Of a stretch of 64,000 nt of DNA, positions 47,841-62,800 are shown piece after piece (positions within the stretch are counted from its first letter, which is position 1; every line of letters begins with the position of its first letter). Source of the DNA: Pararge aegeria (Eukaryota > Arthropoda > Insecta > Lepidoptera > Nymphalidae). The notes beneath the pieces are model-generated. The model made no database searches. It had not been told where the DNA came from and saw only the letters and a list, made by a program, of their open reading frames with translations. Position numbers and translations under genes: made by a program. Location: NCBI RefSeq assembly GCF_905163445.1, contig NC_053187.1:11718001-11782000 (forward strand). Direction: 5' to 3'.

Positions 47841-50800
47841 CTGACGAAAAATGTCAAGGAAATATCTGGTTATGGTTACCTTATTTCGTCTTAAGTGATT
47901 TACAATTATAAGGTACAGATCACCATCTACTATACTGGCGTGGCAAATATAAAAAAAAAAAATTAAATAGTAATAATAAGTGGAAAATCTATCTCTCAAT
48001 TTTTCTTTTCATAGTTTTAATTGACGATTCAAGCAGATGGCCCACCTGAAAACCATCTTCTATAAGCAGAACAACACTTCGCAGGGCATTCAAAGAACAC
48101 GTCTTGCTTGGTTCGTAAATAAAAACTATAAAAAAAAAAACTAGCGGGGTATTCTTTGGAAACTGCCAACAGAAGTGAAAACTAAATCTATGTACAGTCT
48201 ACATATATCTCATGGAAAGCGTACAGTGACGAAGACTCATGTTCGATGATTTTTGTTTACCCAAAAAATGAGTCTAAAGAAGTTCCACCAATTCTTCATT
48301 GAAGTGATGTATCTTCCAATTGAGCTTCATCCATTATTTACAATGGAACACAATGTATACAAGTGTAAAGAAAACTGAAGTAATACTTCAGAGGCTATAG
48401 AGGTACACTATCTACTGTCTCTGAGACTTATATGTGAAACCGAAACGCTAATAGTTTTTGATTAAACCATTGGCATAGTTTTTACTGTAATCAGATACAG
48501 CCCTAACATCAAATGCAAACTAAAAACCAGGACTCGTGTGACTTTATTAGGTACGCGTCGCATAGCGTAGGTACTAAGCACGTGTTAGTCCTTTATCTTC
48601 TATAGAATTCAAATAGAATTAGAATGCTATGAATTAGTTTGTATGGAGAAAATAAAATAAGCTACTTTTGATTTAATATTTTTACATTTTACATTTAATA
48701 TTATTCTTCATTAAATATACTTATGCACTTCCCAACGGTATTTCGTAATTCCGTCACACCTTGTATAGTTATAATAATAACGTTTATTTCGGATAAAATT
48801 CGATAGCTTGTGATCCCTTTAAGAGCATTTATTGTTAGCACCTTTTTAATTATTTTACTACTTAAATTGGCTAAACATAACTCCTAATGGAGGTAAGTAC
48901 CCTCTTGAGCACTTGGTGTATGAGTATATAGCATTTATATTATTTTATAGCATATCCATAGTTTTTAAGCGTCGCTCATTCATTGTCTACCGTCAAACGT
49001 CGAGTCTGGCTTCACGGAAGATCAGCGCTGTGTCTTTAACAGGCACTGCAAACATGCTGAATGAAGACCATTTTGGGATCCCACCGTACCTATAATTGTA
49101 GTGTTGTATTTTAATTCTAGTGTGTGTTTACCCAAATAAAAGTTTTTTCTTTCTAGTGTGTAGCGACCCAGTGCTCCATAAAGGAGGTTTCCCATTTATT
49201 GCATATGCATAATTTTCAAAATACAAGTATGTAAAAGCACGACGCGAAAAATTGTAAAAAGGATACTCGTTGTACAGCAGCGAAGTGTTAGCGGGGGCGG
49301 TGACGGGCTTGCCGAGCGGCACGACCACATCGCCCGCAATTGTGCGGCTCTGCGTTGGGTCGGGCTGCGTGCGCCCTTTGCCCCATACCGAGTGCATTCC
49401 ACTCGGCAGCTTAGTCACGTACTCCGCCTGGCTGCACTCCTTCCTGTACAACAAGGATTACAACATTGCCATGGACAGTTTACACTAAATAAATTTTATC
49501 CAGAGCTACTGGTAATCAGCTACCGCCGTAACAGCCGTCTCAATGATACGGGGCCTCGGGCTACAGAGGCCCCTTACGCGTGTAAGCTAAAATTAGTAAA
49601 ATATTGTCCACAATGCTACGTAATTTCGTGCTTCCCGGAAAAAAAATACATAAAAAGCTGTCATACGTGCATTTGAGTTATCAATTGAAAAATTACACAA
49701 GTAAAAGCTTTATTTTTTTTCGATGGATCAGGAACGGCTATCAGACTTGTCACTATTGTCTATAGAGGCGAATATTTTACAAAAAATGAAATCTTATTCA
49801 GCTATAATGATTTAATAAATGAATTTGCCGAAAAAAAGTCAAGAAAAGGGTACTGAATAACTATGAAAAGTAACTCAATTTCTGCGAGGAAGCGATAAAT
49901 TATAGTAAACAAATATTTATCTTAATTCAATGCAGGAATTTCAAAAAAACATTCGGTTCATCGGTTTGGTTCAAAATTCAGTTGCCAGATTTGATCTCAA
50001 CCAATTAACATACACACATTGCAAGTTAAATCAAAGCTTACAATTTTCTTTAAACAAAATACATGTAATAGTTCTCAATGTAACCAATCCCACTAAACAA
50101 ATTATTTATGCATAAATAGTCTTCAGTTTCTCACTTTTAGCCATATAAAGTTCATTAGCTCATTAATTGACATGACTGATAAGTAGGGAAAAGGTGTTAG
50201 GGCTTAATAGTAGATTTATAAGGTTTGTAACTTACTCTTATTATTATTTAACTAACAATATATTTAATTAGATATTTGTATATTTTACAATTATCGTGTC
50301 AATAATAATAAGTGGGAGAGCGATATTAGTCAGGCTATTCTAGATCTGGCTGCCTATTAACATTTTTAGTTCTCGACGGAAGAAGTCTATTAAATCTACG
50401 CCAATATATTCGATAATCTTCATCTGCTCCTATAAGACCATTCCTTTACCATTGAACAAAGGCACCTGTCTTCATATAAACTAAGACAGTATTATAATAA
50501 AACGAATCGACAGTCCGATCGTGAATCCAAACATCCAGATTGATTTCGTATTTTTTATTGCAATAATTTTCAAATTGAAGATAACTCACATGTTTCCGAG
50601 GGCCACTTCACTCAACAATAACAACCCGACATTCTCCTTCTTGTTAGTGCAGCAATAGTTCGCGGATTTGGACACCATGTCCGCAAAATAAATGCCTTTA
50701 CCGAACATGTATCCAGTCACTGGAGCTTCCGGTGGGGCAATTCTTAGACCTGTAATATTTAAAAACTAATATATAACAAGCTTTTTATGACGCTATTATA

Positions 50801-53800
50801 GTAAAAAAGTACTTGCAATATTCTTTAGGAATATTTTAGGAAATAATATTTTTGCTTGCCAAAATTATATATACAAATTTAAATTAAACACTATGTCCCA
50901 CCTTGCGAGAGTATACCAGCAAAATTAGTAACTCTAGATCCATGCCACAAGAGCCTCCTATTGTGAAGTTTCTTAAACGCTTTAAACCGCTTCTCTTCTC
51001 CTTCACGTACCACTTTAAATACCTGCCATTAAAGATATTTAAACATAGCATAAATATATGCGACAGAAACATAATGTTTTGTGTAAACTATAACCAAATT
51101 TAAGTTTCGAATATATTAATACGGTATAAGTGTGCTTTAAATATGTTTATAGGAGAAGTTAATATATTGATAGGTTCCCCAATAAAACACAACACAGTAC
51201 AGTGTCGTAGAGTAAATATTTGTATAGATGAAAAAAAACTTTGCAGCATGCACTTAGTCATATTCTAAACATATCTAAATAAACGTTTTTGTTATGAAAT
51301 GTTTCGGCGCAGAATATATGGGTAAGTATTTGTATACACAATGTAACATAATGGGTAAGAATGTTTAATGGCCTTCATCAAGAGTTGGGTTAAATGCAAT
51401 AGTTTTTTTTTAAATCCGACTAGTAGTTCGTTATACTAGCGAGTTTAACCGAAAAAAAAACAACTATTCTGCTTTATTAATTCATTATATATTATTGTTG
51501 CATAGATGTAGATTTAATAGTTTACTGGACACATTAAATGTATACAGACCTCTTGCACTTTGAGAGTGTATGTGGTATGCGTGGCGGCGTGGGTGTTTCG
51601 CACGTACTCCTCTATCATAGCAAACTCGTCGGACTTTTTGTCCAGCGGACTTATTTCCGCCTTCAGTTTGCGGTAGTGCGCTTCAATTGGACTAACATCA
51701 TCATTATCATTTTCTGTAATAATATTATTAAAACATACGTTATTGTCTAGTAGACAAGGAGTTCTCAATTCAATTTTGAAATTAATGCTAAATTACAATC
51801 TTTCACATCAGTTTTAACTTGTACTATCTACTGGTCCTTCACCTGCCATGCGGATTTCTGCACACGTGCGCATCTGGTCCTACGCAGGACCAGATGCGCA
51901 CCTGCCAATAATCTGCGTCCCACATGAGTGCGGTCCGAGTGATATAAAAAAGGTATAGGAAATGATAGTATATGAGCTGCCCGCATGCGGCCCAGATCGG
52001 CACGTGGGTAAAAATGACAGGAAAAGGTGCCTTAAACTCTACATAATAACATTTAAACCCTCAAGCGAACAATAAAGTACAGTCAACCACAAAAGCTTGT
52101 ATCACTATAGCTTCAGTAATTTAATAATACAACTAGTAGTAATATAAGAACTGAATTATGTTATTCATATTTGTACAGTGCGTAATACCTGTTTTAAGGA
52201 GACTGTAAGCTATTTCAATTTCCAGCAAGTTATCCAGCATTTCAGTTTTATTTTTAATGATTTCAGTCGTATTTAGCAATGGAGGGTTATCCAGCCCGAA
52301 ATTGTGTGGTACCAATGTGTAGAACCTTTGAACAAGTTACAAACACGATATTTAATTCGGAAATAAATCCGAATGGAACGCATAGGTATAAGGCAAACAA
52401 ACAAACATGATGTTATTGAATTAACACAACACGGTATGCCGTTGCCCTAGTTAATTTCGTACAAATCCATTTGGCAAATGTAACGAAACGAAAAAGATTT
52501 TTATCATTTTTGGCTTAACCGTTGGGTGTTTCTTAATTTTTATTTATTTAAACTAACGAAACAGAAAAAACAATTTGAACAGCCATTTTGGAGTTTTGTT
52601 GGAGACACATGCACCGCAATTTTTTGATATATGAATTCGTTACGTACCTGTTTGTGGCGTCAATGATTTTATTTTCATTTGCTTGACCTTTTTCCAGGTA
52701 TTTAAGTAATTCCGATAGTACATTGTACCCAGATTTTATTTGCTTCTTGGAAAGTTTTCCTAGAGGCATCTTTTCAGTATCAAGCTATAATAAAAACAAA
52801 AAGTGCATAACTTTTAATTTACTATTCACATCATATTTAAGTAATAAAATATTTTATGACTAAGATATATAATAGCGAAAGTAAAAGTTGTATGATTACT
52901 AAAGCGCTATTATAGCTGTATTAGAATTTTAACTAACAATGTTTCTACATGCTAAGTGAGATGGCAATCACTCGTAACGACATTATGCTACTACTATAAT
53001 ACGGGACTGGTGTCGTTTTGTATAACTTTTTTGACAGTTGCTAATCAAAGGCGACCTAACATCTGCATATAAAAATATGGATCACGTATTGATCCGCCGT
53101 CAATAGGTACACGAGTGATGAATTTCTGTGGAGATCACCGGTGGGCAAACTTTCAAAAATCATAAGCGTTGAGTAATAAAATCTTAATATTCGGTAGAAA
53201 AACTCACCTCAAACTCCAGAAGCGTTTTTTTCATGGTATCAATATCAAAGATTCTCGTTAAGAGCTTCTGTATGGGCATAGCGAGATTACAGGTTGTATC
53301 TACTTTCATGGCGGCCGTCGGTTCCTCGCCATAATCCACGTCGATGGGATAGTACGACCCTGGCATCTATTAAATATAATTTCATGGTACATGTCACGAT
53401 CTACGTTCTACAAAGGATTAGAACGCATGGACTTTGAATTTAAAGTCTAAAGCGCGCCATGGGTCTAAGGTGATAATACAGTGTAAACTCTTTATAACGT
53501 TATCCTTTATAACGATAAACTCCCTATAACGTTGGAGTGAGCCCAAGTTGGTTGGTTTGCGTTAAAACTCACATATTGAAACACTCTTTATAGCGATACG
53601 CCATTCTCTATTACGAAGAAATGTGTTCATATTTGTAGACAGTAAATATTTATTATCGGTATTATTGTTTATGTTATGTTATCAGGTAACAAAAGACTTT
53701 GAAGCTCCGAAACATCCGAGGTCGGTCTAGCTTTTGTTATCCTTAATTGCCTTGTACACGTGCAGTATGACGCATTGTTTTCTCGGAAGTGATGGTCTTC

Positions 53801-56800
53801 GACCAAGCATACTGGGTACCTATCGTATTATCAGTCGTAAACCTACTTTGAAACTGTTAACATGGCCAGTAAGCGGAAAGCGATTAGTGTTGACGAAAAA
53901 ATTTGTCTGATACGTGCGATTGAAAAGGGAGAAAAGAAAAGTGACGTTGGAAGGCGTTTTGAACTAAGTCAATCCACTGATGCTACCATTTGGAAAAACC
54001 AAAAAACAATTCAACAGGCGGCGCTGGAAGGAAACTTGTCTAAAAAATTAAAAAAGCCAAAATTCGAAGACTTAGATCAGGCAATGTTGTCGTGGTTTAA
54101 CAATCAGCGCCAGAATAATGTACCCATCTCGGGGCCAATTGTAAAAGCTAATGCTGAAAAGTTTGCCAACCAACTTGGCATAATTGACTTTAAAGCATCT
54201 GAAGGTTGGCTCGGAAAATTTAAGCACCGTCATCAAATTACGTACGGTAAAATGAACGGAGAGGCGCGGGATGTCGATATGAATGTGACTAACAATTGGA
54301 TTAGTACAGTGTGGCCTAATTTAAAGATGAAATACTCACCAGAAGACATTTTTAATGCAGATGAAACTGGCCTTTTTTTCAAGTTGACTCCCGACAAAAC
54401 TTTAAAATTCAAAGGGGAAAAATGTGTTGGAGGAAAACTGTCTAAAGAGCGCATTACAGTTCTAGTGGCTGCCAATATGAGTGGCACAGAAAAAAGAAAG
54501 CTTTTAGTTATAGGCAAATCGAAAAACCCTCGGTGTTTCAAGAACATAAAACAGTTGCCAGTTACGTACAAAGCAAACAAGTCAGCTTGGATGACATCGC
54601 AGATTTTTGAAGAGGAAGTGAGAAAATGGGATGCTGAATTAAAATCACGGAAAATCTTGCTTCTAGTAGACAATTGTCCTGCTCACCCAATCATATCTAA
54701 TCTTCGAAACATAGAGTTAGCATTTTTCGCAGCTAATACAACCAGTATTTTACAACCAATGGATCAGAGTGTAATTAAATCCCTAAAGGGCCACTATAGA
54801 CGGAAAATGTTGATGGATATGATAGAAACTGACGGCAAGGTCTCGATCAACATGCTACAAGCAGTGAACTTCATATCAAAAGCCTGGCAAGAGGTAACAG
54901 CGGCCACTATCCAACATACTTTTCGACATGCTGGATTATGTAGTAGCCAAGAAACGAACCAATTTAACAGTGAAGACAATCTACCACTGAGTGAATGGAT
55001 AAGCCAGTTCAACGTACCAAACAATTTTAACGAAGATCTACAATCGTACGAAAATATAGATGAGGATGTAGCCACAACTGGTACACTTACAGATGAACAA
55101 ATTGTTGATTTAGTGTCAACAAGTCAGGTAACACTAGATAAGTTGGTAGAAATTTTTTGTTGTTTAATAAAGACGATTCCACCACATATCTAGATATGAA
55201 TAGGATACATAAAATAATACAAAACAAGTACTGGCATAGCAAAAAACGTCAGACGAAATTATCAGACTATATGTGTAAACAATAATTTATATGTATAAGC
55301 ATTTATTATCTAAGACATACATACAATTAAAAATTCTTGTATTAAAAATTCTTATTAATTTGGTTTTTTTTTGTTCACTCCATATAACGATAACTCTCTA
55401 TAACGACAAAAAATGCTCAGTCCCTCGAGTTTCGTTATAAAGAGTTTACACTGTATTTTAAAACTGAGTGTATGGTGTGCTAACTTCCATTGTGAAAAGT
55501 GTATCAATTCACAAATATAAGTCCAAAATACTTCAGTGCGTGAAGACCTAAATCTTTGAACGGGACGTGTTGCTAGTGATGATTTATGGCTCCGTAACAC
55601 GTTTGCTAACTATTAACATAAGAAGGCACGGAGTCACTCAGATGGCATGATAGTATTACCTACCGACATAGCTCATCGAATTGCGAAGTTGAAGAGGCAG
55701 GGGTCAGGGCCCATAGCATGCAGGACCGACGAACGTTGGGTCCTAACTGGTAACTATAGTGACCCTGCAGCGATTGTAGACCCCCACAAGGTGGCCAGAC
55801 TATACACAACGAGTCAAAAGGATTCGATGGATACAAGAGGCAAAATCGTAGAGTGTGGATTGAAATCCATACAACAATACGATGTAGATCAATGTCTTTT
55901 GGATCCAAAAAGGAAATCCAAACTATACGGTCTTACAAGCTAGGCCGGATAAACTCTCTAGACTTCTGTACAACATGCCTTAGTGTGCCCAAACTGGGTG
56001 TACATACGTTACATTATATAATTAGATTTATTTTAAATATTGTATTATAAATGTTACATTATGTATTGTGCTAAATAAATTGAAATTGTCTATGAATGTG
56101 GTTAATGATGATAAAGCCCATACGGAATCAGGCTTATTCGGAAGCTGGAAGTTCCGAACCTAATTAGTTACATAACAGGAGCAAGTATAAAAAAAAATCA
56201 AAATGCAATCCAATTATTCTAACTACGCTGTTTTTATTTACATGGAGGGGTGTGAAAATGAGTGATTCCCAATTGATGTAAAACCTCCTTTACCTTTACA
56301 AAATCATCCCTCATTTCCCAAGGGTTTTGTGTCCGCTCCATGTATAAATTTTCAAACATCTCGATAGCCGAATTCAGCGTTTTGCATTCTTCAAGTTTAT
56401 TTCCACCGATGGGTGTGCCAATTCTTCCCCAAGATCGAAACAGCCAAAATCTAAACAAGTGTTGTGGTGTTTATCTGATTTAACTAACAATGGTTTATTG
56501 CGTATAATTCCATAAATAATTGCAACTTAGCAGGCTTGTAGACGATACGCCATTTAAATTTTTCACGTTTAAAAATTATAAGAACGGAGGCGTTAGATGT
56601 ATTTGACACTAGTCGATGTATTTGTGTGATGGTTTGTTATTGTTTTCTTGAAACCGTTTTAAAGAAAACAATTTTCAAGTCTGTTTTAGTGCAATTTTAT
56701 GAATTAAGTACTACTGATATAGTTCTTAAAGCTATACGCCACAAGCGACAGTTATGCTATCGTGCTTATAATTTTTGTACTGTAAATATTGTCATGAAAA

Positions 56801-59800
56801 ATTGTTTACGGTTTTAAAGAAAATCTTTTATGTTGCTTATGCAATCTAGTTCATGCAAGTTGCACACCAAGCGCATTCAGACTGCAAGTCCAAAATAATA
56901 AAACACCTAAAATTATAGAACATGTATTATGTAGTACGTTACAGCGACGTATAAAATGAACCTTATCTTGCTTGTTTTAGATTCAAAAATTCTGTAATTC
57001 TGATTTATATTCCAACAGCGGTCCAGCGCGTTTGGACGAGTTTGTGCATTAAAACAAGCAACATAAGTTTCATTTTACAGTATTTCGATACTCGAAAACA
57101 ATATTGCTATTATTGCGTACAAATCTTGTACTTGGGTACCGCTCGATATTTTGCAACACTAACTTGTTCTGCTTATTAGATTTCAGCACTTGAAGCTTGT
57201 AGTAGGAATTCTTGCCCGCAACCACGTCAGTTTTGGAGAGAACCGTGGTATACTTAGTGCGATCCGGCGCCTGGTACACGTGGGCGCTGTCTGCAATCCC
57301 CGAGTCTGGGTCCACTGCCGTACCACCTATCAGAATATCATAATAATAATATCACCAGCGCAAGTCTATGGGACATTGTGCACGACGTTGCCAAAATTAT
57401 GACTAAGTCACTAACATTAGTCGTGCTTGTTTCGCAGAGATTTTCACTGAGATCCACCAACTACTATGAAAACAGGTCGAAAATTCAAATTTATACGCTG
57501 ATTGCGCTTTTCATTAATCGAGCAGCGCTCATATTATTAAAGTACACTTAACAGTAACAGTTTCACCATGGACTACAGTGACAAAATTTATACATTTCAT
57601 TCTAAAGAAGAAGCAACATAAAAGATAACTGACCTTGTATTTTTAGTTTCATAATGCCAGATTTGGATTTTGCATACATGCTACCAGATTTTGGTATAGA
57701 TTTTCCGTCGATGACGTCTTGCGGTACACGTTTTGTTGGCTACATTCAAAAAGAAACATATTTTAAGAATCGAACACAATAGCAAGAATATTATCTTATT
57801 AAATGTATCTAATACTGTTGCCCGTATATTACTTACGTCTGATCCCCAATCAGCTATGTTATTTTCTTTTATAAGTTCAAGGGTTTTTGCAACACTGCCG
57901 TCTTTAGGATCAATTAAATCCAAGAACGACTCCTCTACAACCTGAAATTTTTTCTTATACAATATAACATTCACTGTATTGTTATTCCCAGTAATCATTA
58001 TAATTTATGTATTAATATTATACGAGATGATGAGATTTTTTTTCGATTACTTGTATGTATACGAAAAAAGAAATACGATATATACACGAGAACAAGTTGC
58101 ATCACTTGGGAGCTACGTGTATATGCGTACTATACGATACAAAATGCTCTTCACGTAATCGCACCTTCCCTGTGCACACAATCATATTCAAATATGCAAA
58201 CAACTAAACCAACAATATATAATGTACCCCAGTCGAGAAATCGAAAAATTCAAATTAAAATTTAAAATTTAAACTTTTGAAACGTCAAGTATGTCTGTTT
58301 GTAGTGACTCTAAATCGGTTCGGAAGGCAGATTCTACCGAGTCGCCAGGAAGAAGTAAAATTATTATAGCTAATTCATAATTTATCGAATAATAATTATT
58401 ATTATAGCATCTTACCAACCGTTACTTCCTTTTAACAAATTATCTATGTAGCGAAGTGAAAAAACAACGTCAAAACCTTGGAGAAGGCACTTTTAATGTG
58501 TTAAAACGAAAGCTTAAATGATTCTATTCGATATAGATATATTCCGAGTCGTTGAGAGATAATTTTAAAAATGTTAAGATAATTACAGTTTTTAGCCAAT
58601 ACATATTTGAAAATTTAATGTATGTGACTGCAATAACTTGAACATTAGAAGCAGAAATAAACTTGCAGTGCAATATACTAGACTACATAAAAGAAGTTAT
58701 TCATTTAAAGGAAATTCACGTACGACGAGACAGAATCTCTCTTCCTGATTATAAAATACACACACACACACATTCAACACAAACAAACACTTACACAAAC
58801 TCACTAACATATTTGCATGCTCGCATGGTTTATTTGGAAAATTCAAAACATTAAACAAAAAAAGTGTAAAATTATTAAATGTAATAAAATTGGTTAAGTC
58901 ATGTTATCAAGACCTCTAAATAAAGGTTTTTTCCAAACTTAAATGGAGGTCTTAGCCTATTGTTTTGTAATGAAATTGAGATAACAAATAAATTATTTTT
59001 CATTTTTTCAGGAAATTGTTTACACTTTTACAATAAACTTCCAGTTTATATCTTAGAGATGTCTCTGAAAAAGTTCAAAGCTTGTGTTAAACGTAAGCTT
59101 ATAGAATAGTCCTATTATAGTATTAAGGCCTAAGTCAACGATTTAATTGTTTGGGTGTAAATTATTGATCTCACTAGGTTGCTTCTTTAATAGTTTTAAG
59201 TGTGAGATGGTGATAACAAAAGAAAAACAACTGGCCTGTTTATTGTGGGCTTGTTCTTAGACCAGGGCGCGTTTAGAACCCTCGTAGCTTTAGTTTTAAG
59301 TTGACGAATTTAGTCAATTAACTTCAATGTTATATTTTACTTCGACTTTGACTCTAAATGAACTTGCTATACGTTTACCTCCACATCTATTTCCTGTATT
59401 TCTTGCATCCTGTTGGCCATCTTCTCCAGGTCGTGCTTGGTGCTCACGACGGCGGCCATAGTGTCTGTCGGCTTGCTTACGACGAGGCCGCCCAGTCTTA
59501 AGATGCGGTTCTTTACCTCCTCTTTTGGAGCTTTTAATTTACCGTATATGAAGAATTGCAGATTTTTCAACGGAGGCACAGGGAGTTGTGACTGAGAACT
59601 AAAAAGCAGAAGAAATGATAAGCAACCCCGAAGTTCTAAAAACATGCTCAGGCAGTTCTTAAAATACAGCCTTATTCCACCGCCATTACAGTTGTCACTT
59701 ACAATTGCGGCTGTATGTATGTAGGTATGTATGTAAATACTTTATTGTACACAGAAAGTTCTAATAAAAATATTAAACTTAAATCTAGGTTTGTACAAAT

Positions 59801-62800
59801 AGGCGATCTTATAGTTAAGGTCTTGCAGACAACCTTCAATTTTAGGGAGATATTGAAAAATAGACAGACACGCAGGTGGTGTTATATATAAATATACATG
59901 CTAATAAATAAACTATACCAATACATTAATAATAATCATAAATAAATAAATATACTAGCCCCAAAAGTAAACGTAGCTTGTGTTATGGGTACTACAATGA
60001 CTAATGAATCTTTTTATGAATATTATACACATAAATACTTATAATATACAGATAAACATCCAGTACTGAAATACATTTATGTTCATCACACAAATATTTT
60101 CCAGTTGTGGGAATCGAGCCCACGGCCTTGGACTCAGAAAGCTGGGTCGGGCCCCACTGCGCCAATCGCCCGTCATTTCAATGATATTAATATAATACTA
60201 CTAATAGGGTGTCGTACGAGTGAAACTAAGAGAATGTAATGGAGAATAGACAGCATTGTCCTGTGTTACTACTATCATCTACTGAGATCACCATTCTGTC
60301 TGCCCAACGTGTTGGTTATGGGCAAATCCTACAGCTGCGAGAGGCCTTTAGTTCAGCAATGGCAGTCCATTGCTTTTATAGATCAGTATCTATCAAGCTG
60401 TTGATATGCCATAGTTATTAAAATGTAATTTTATCAGTTGTCCATTGCGCTGGTGAAAATTCAGCGCTTCTTTTCATGAAACACCACTTTATACTATACC
60501 TCTGGGATTCCTCTTTTTTCACCACAACCAAGGTGGGTGGGGGTTCACTTTCGAACACTCGATCGCTGCATTTGACTTTGTAACTTTTTAAAACCGGAAT
60601 TTCCTTACATGCCTTTGGGATTTTCACTGGCTTGCGTTTAGGAGTTTTTGTTGTGTACCTACATTTTGACCATTCACTCAAGTCACCTAGATGAAAAAAA
60701 AAACCAAGATTACTCTTAAATAACTATTCTCTAACATTTCGAACTTCTTATTACTAGCCCCGAATACAATGCAAATAGGCTGTTAATGTTTGGTTTTTTT
60801 TTAGATACATAGGTATATGTTACAAAGGCTAGTTTACCATAATAACTATTAATTAATTACTGGATTGAGATTTAGATAAGGTTTTTTTTTACACAATTAT
60901 CACCTTGTTGTTGTAAGCCCCCAATTCGGCTATTTCTATTCTGCTCCTGTTTAGAATTAGTCACAAAGGAATTTTTCCTCTTTAAATTATTTCTAGCTCA
61001 CTTGTGTAATTTATGTTATTTTTACTAACTAAAGATGCTATCACATTACTAACGAAACTGCTTACCAGTACACTTGTATGAAAATGTATCTAAAACCAAC
61101 TGGCCATTCTTGCATTCAGGACAGGTTTCAGGAGCACCAAATGTTAATATATCAGCTAAATGGTCCAAACACTAGAAGCAAAGAAAGCGATTGTACAGTG
61201 TTTCTCAGATGGTCGAACATCGCCAGCCCTGTAATCTATCTAGATCTTCAGTTAATCTAAGCAATTTTCAAATTAATTGAAGTGTACTACACCAGTGATA
61301 AAAAATTAAAACGTTAATATCTGCATTCAGTAATTTGGAAGCAGATTTTAGTATTCCCATTTGATTTTATTTTTCTGCTGCATGAAACTACCGCAGTTGA
61401 TTGAATTGATAACGCCGTCGCAGCGCACTACTGTCACTAACTCTTTATAATGGCTGCTTCTTATACACCAAACTATTAATTAAATTTTTATATGAAATAA
61501 TTTTAATAAATAGTAAATAATTGTATTTTATCAATGAACAGAAGTCATTGGTTAGATTAACTGGGTTAATGTTTTAAGCCGAAAAAAGTCAGTGTATACA
61601 AAGCTAGTTCGAAGAAAGGGAGTATAACAAAAAGTTTGACAAAGACGTGCCACCAAACGATTTAGTGTTCCGTTAAGATGTCGCGTGGAAACCGATTTGG
61701 AGTATTGGGTTAAATATAACTGCCATACTCCTTAACAGGTTAACTGGTCATCTCATCATCATCAGCATCTCTAACACTGGATTTAGAGAAATTATTCTAC
61801 TTTCAATTGAACATACGTTTTTGTTTTAATAACAATTAATTTAGAAATAAATACCGTCTTATTTAATGACTTGAAATTACACACTTACTTAATATTGAAT
61901 GAGGTGCGTGCTGGGATCCACTTGTCTAAGTTTTGTGCGTTTTATCACTTGCTTCAACGGTGAAGGAAATATCGTAAGAAAACCTGCATTCCTGAGAGTT
62001 CTCCATAAGGTTCTTAAAGGTTTGTAAAGTCCACCAATCCGCACAGGCCAGTGTGGTGAACTACAGCCTAAAACCTTCTCATTGTTGGAGAGCTGACCCA
62101 TGAGAAGACCCATGCCCTGTTGTGGGCCAGTATTGGGTTGATACGACGATGATGATGATATAATATAGTATTGTTAACTAAACATATGTTATGGAAAAAG
62201 TTGTGTAACCAAAGTCTTTTTTATTATTATGAATATTGATTTGTTTTATAGCTATAGACCAAGCAGATAGCCTACTGCAATGGTATGTGGATAACCATTC
62301 CTTATTAAAGAGCAGCATTTCACAGGGCATGCAAGGAACCTACAAAATGCCGCCCAGTGTTTATCAACCTCAGGGTTTTCTGCTTGGTGGCCCCATTGCT
62401 CTAGCTTTCCAACTAGCTGTGTATACTCATCTTACAAATTAAATAAAATATTAATAATTAAACAAAAAAAAAACAAATAATCTAAAAAAACATTTAAAAA
62501 CAAGAAAACATAAAATGTCTGTTTTGCAGTTTCCAAATAAGTGGTAATATAAAAAAATATTCAAATAATAATATAACCCAAAGCTTATATTCGGAACTAA
62601 CCCACTACATAGGACTTCCACAGATTATTATTATTAACAAAGATAGAAATGTTAACCTCATCTCGCCCCGTAAAAACTTCTTGCAAATTTTCTTCAAGGA
62701 GGTCTTTAATAATTTGTGTGGAAATATCACTGAAACCTTTCCGAAATTTGTGAAATGTTTTGTTTTGCTTCTCAATTTTTTTTTGCAGGTCTTTTTCTTG

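Noticed and set aside
47667..47999. 110-codon minus-strand frame
   Set aside because: Its codons are AT-biased and match no family. Part of it overlaps PARP1 exon 18 in another frame, which explains the local openness.
49128..49266. Frame extension after PARP1 exon 17 as the normal C terminus
   Set aside because: The true last exon at 47840-47768 restores the conserved NE(F/Y)IVYDVAQV ending; the extension is intron read-through.
55647..55943. 98-codon frame as a host gene
   Set aside because: It begins with the TDIAHRIAKLK motif of LINE proteins and then decays; it is a transposon relic.
58760..58800. CA-rich stretch as a CRISPR-like or regulatory array
   Set aside because: Simple (CA)n-type sequence without spacer structure; CRISPR is not expected in an animal genome.
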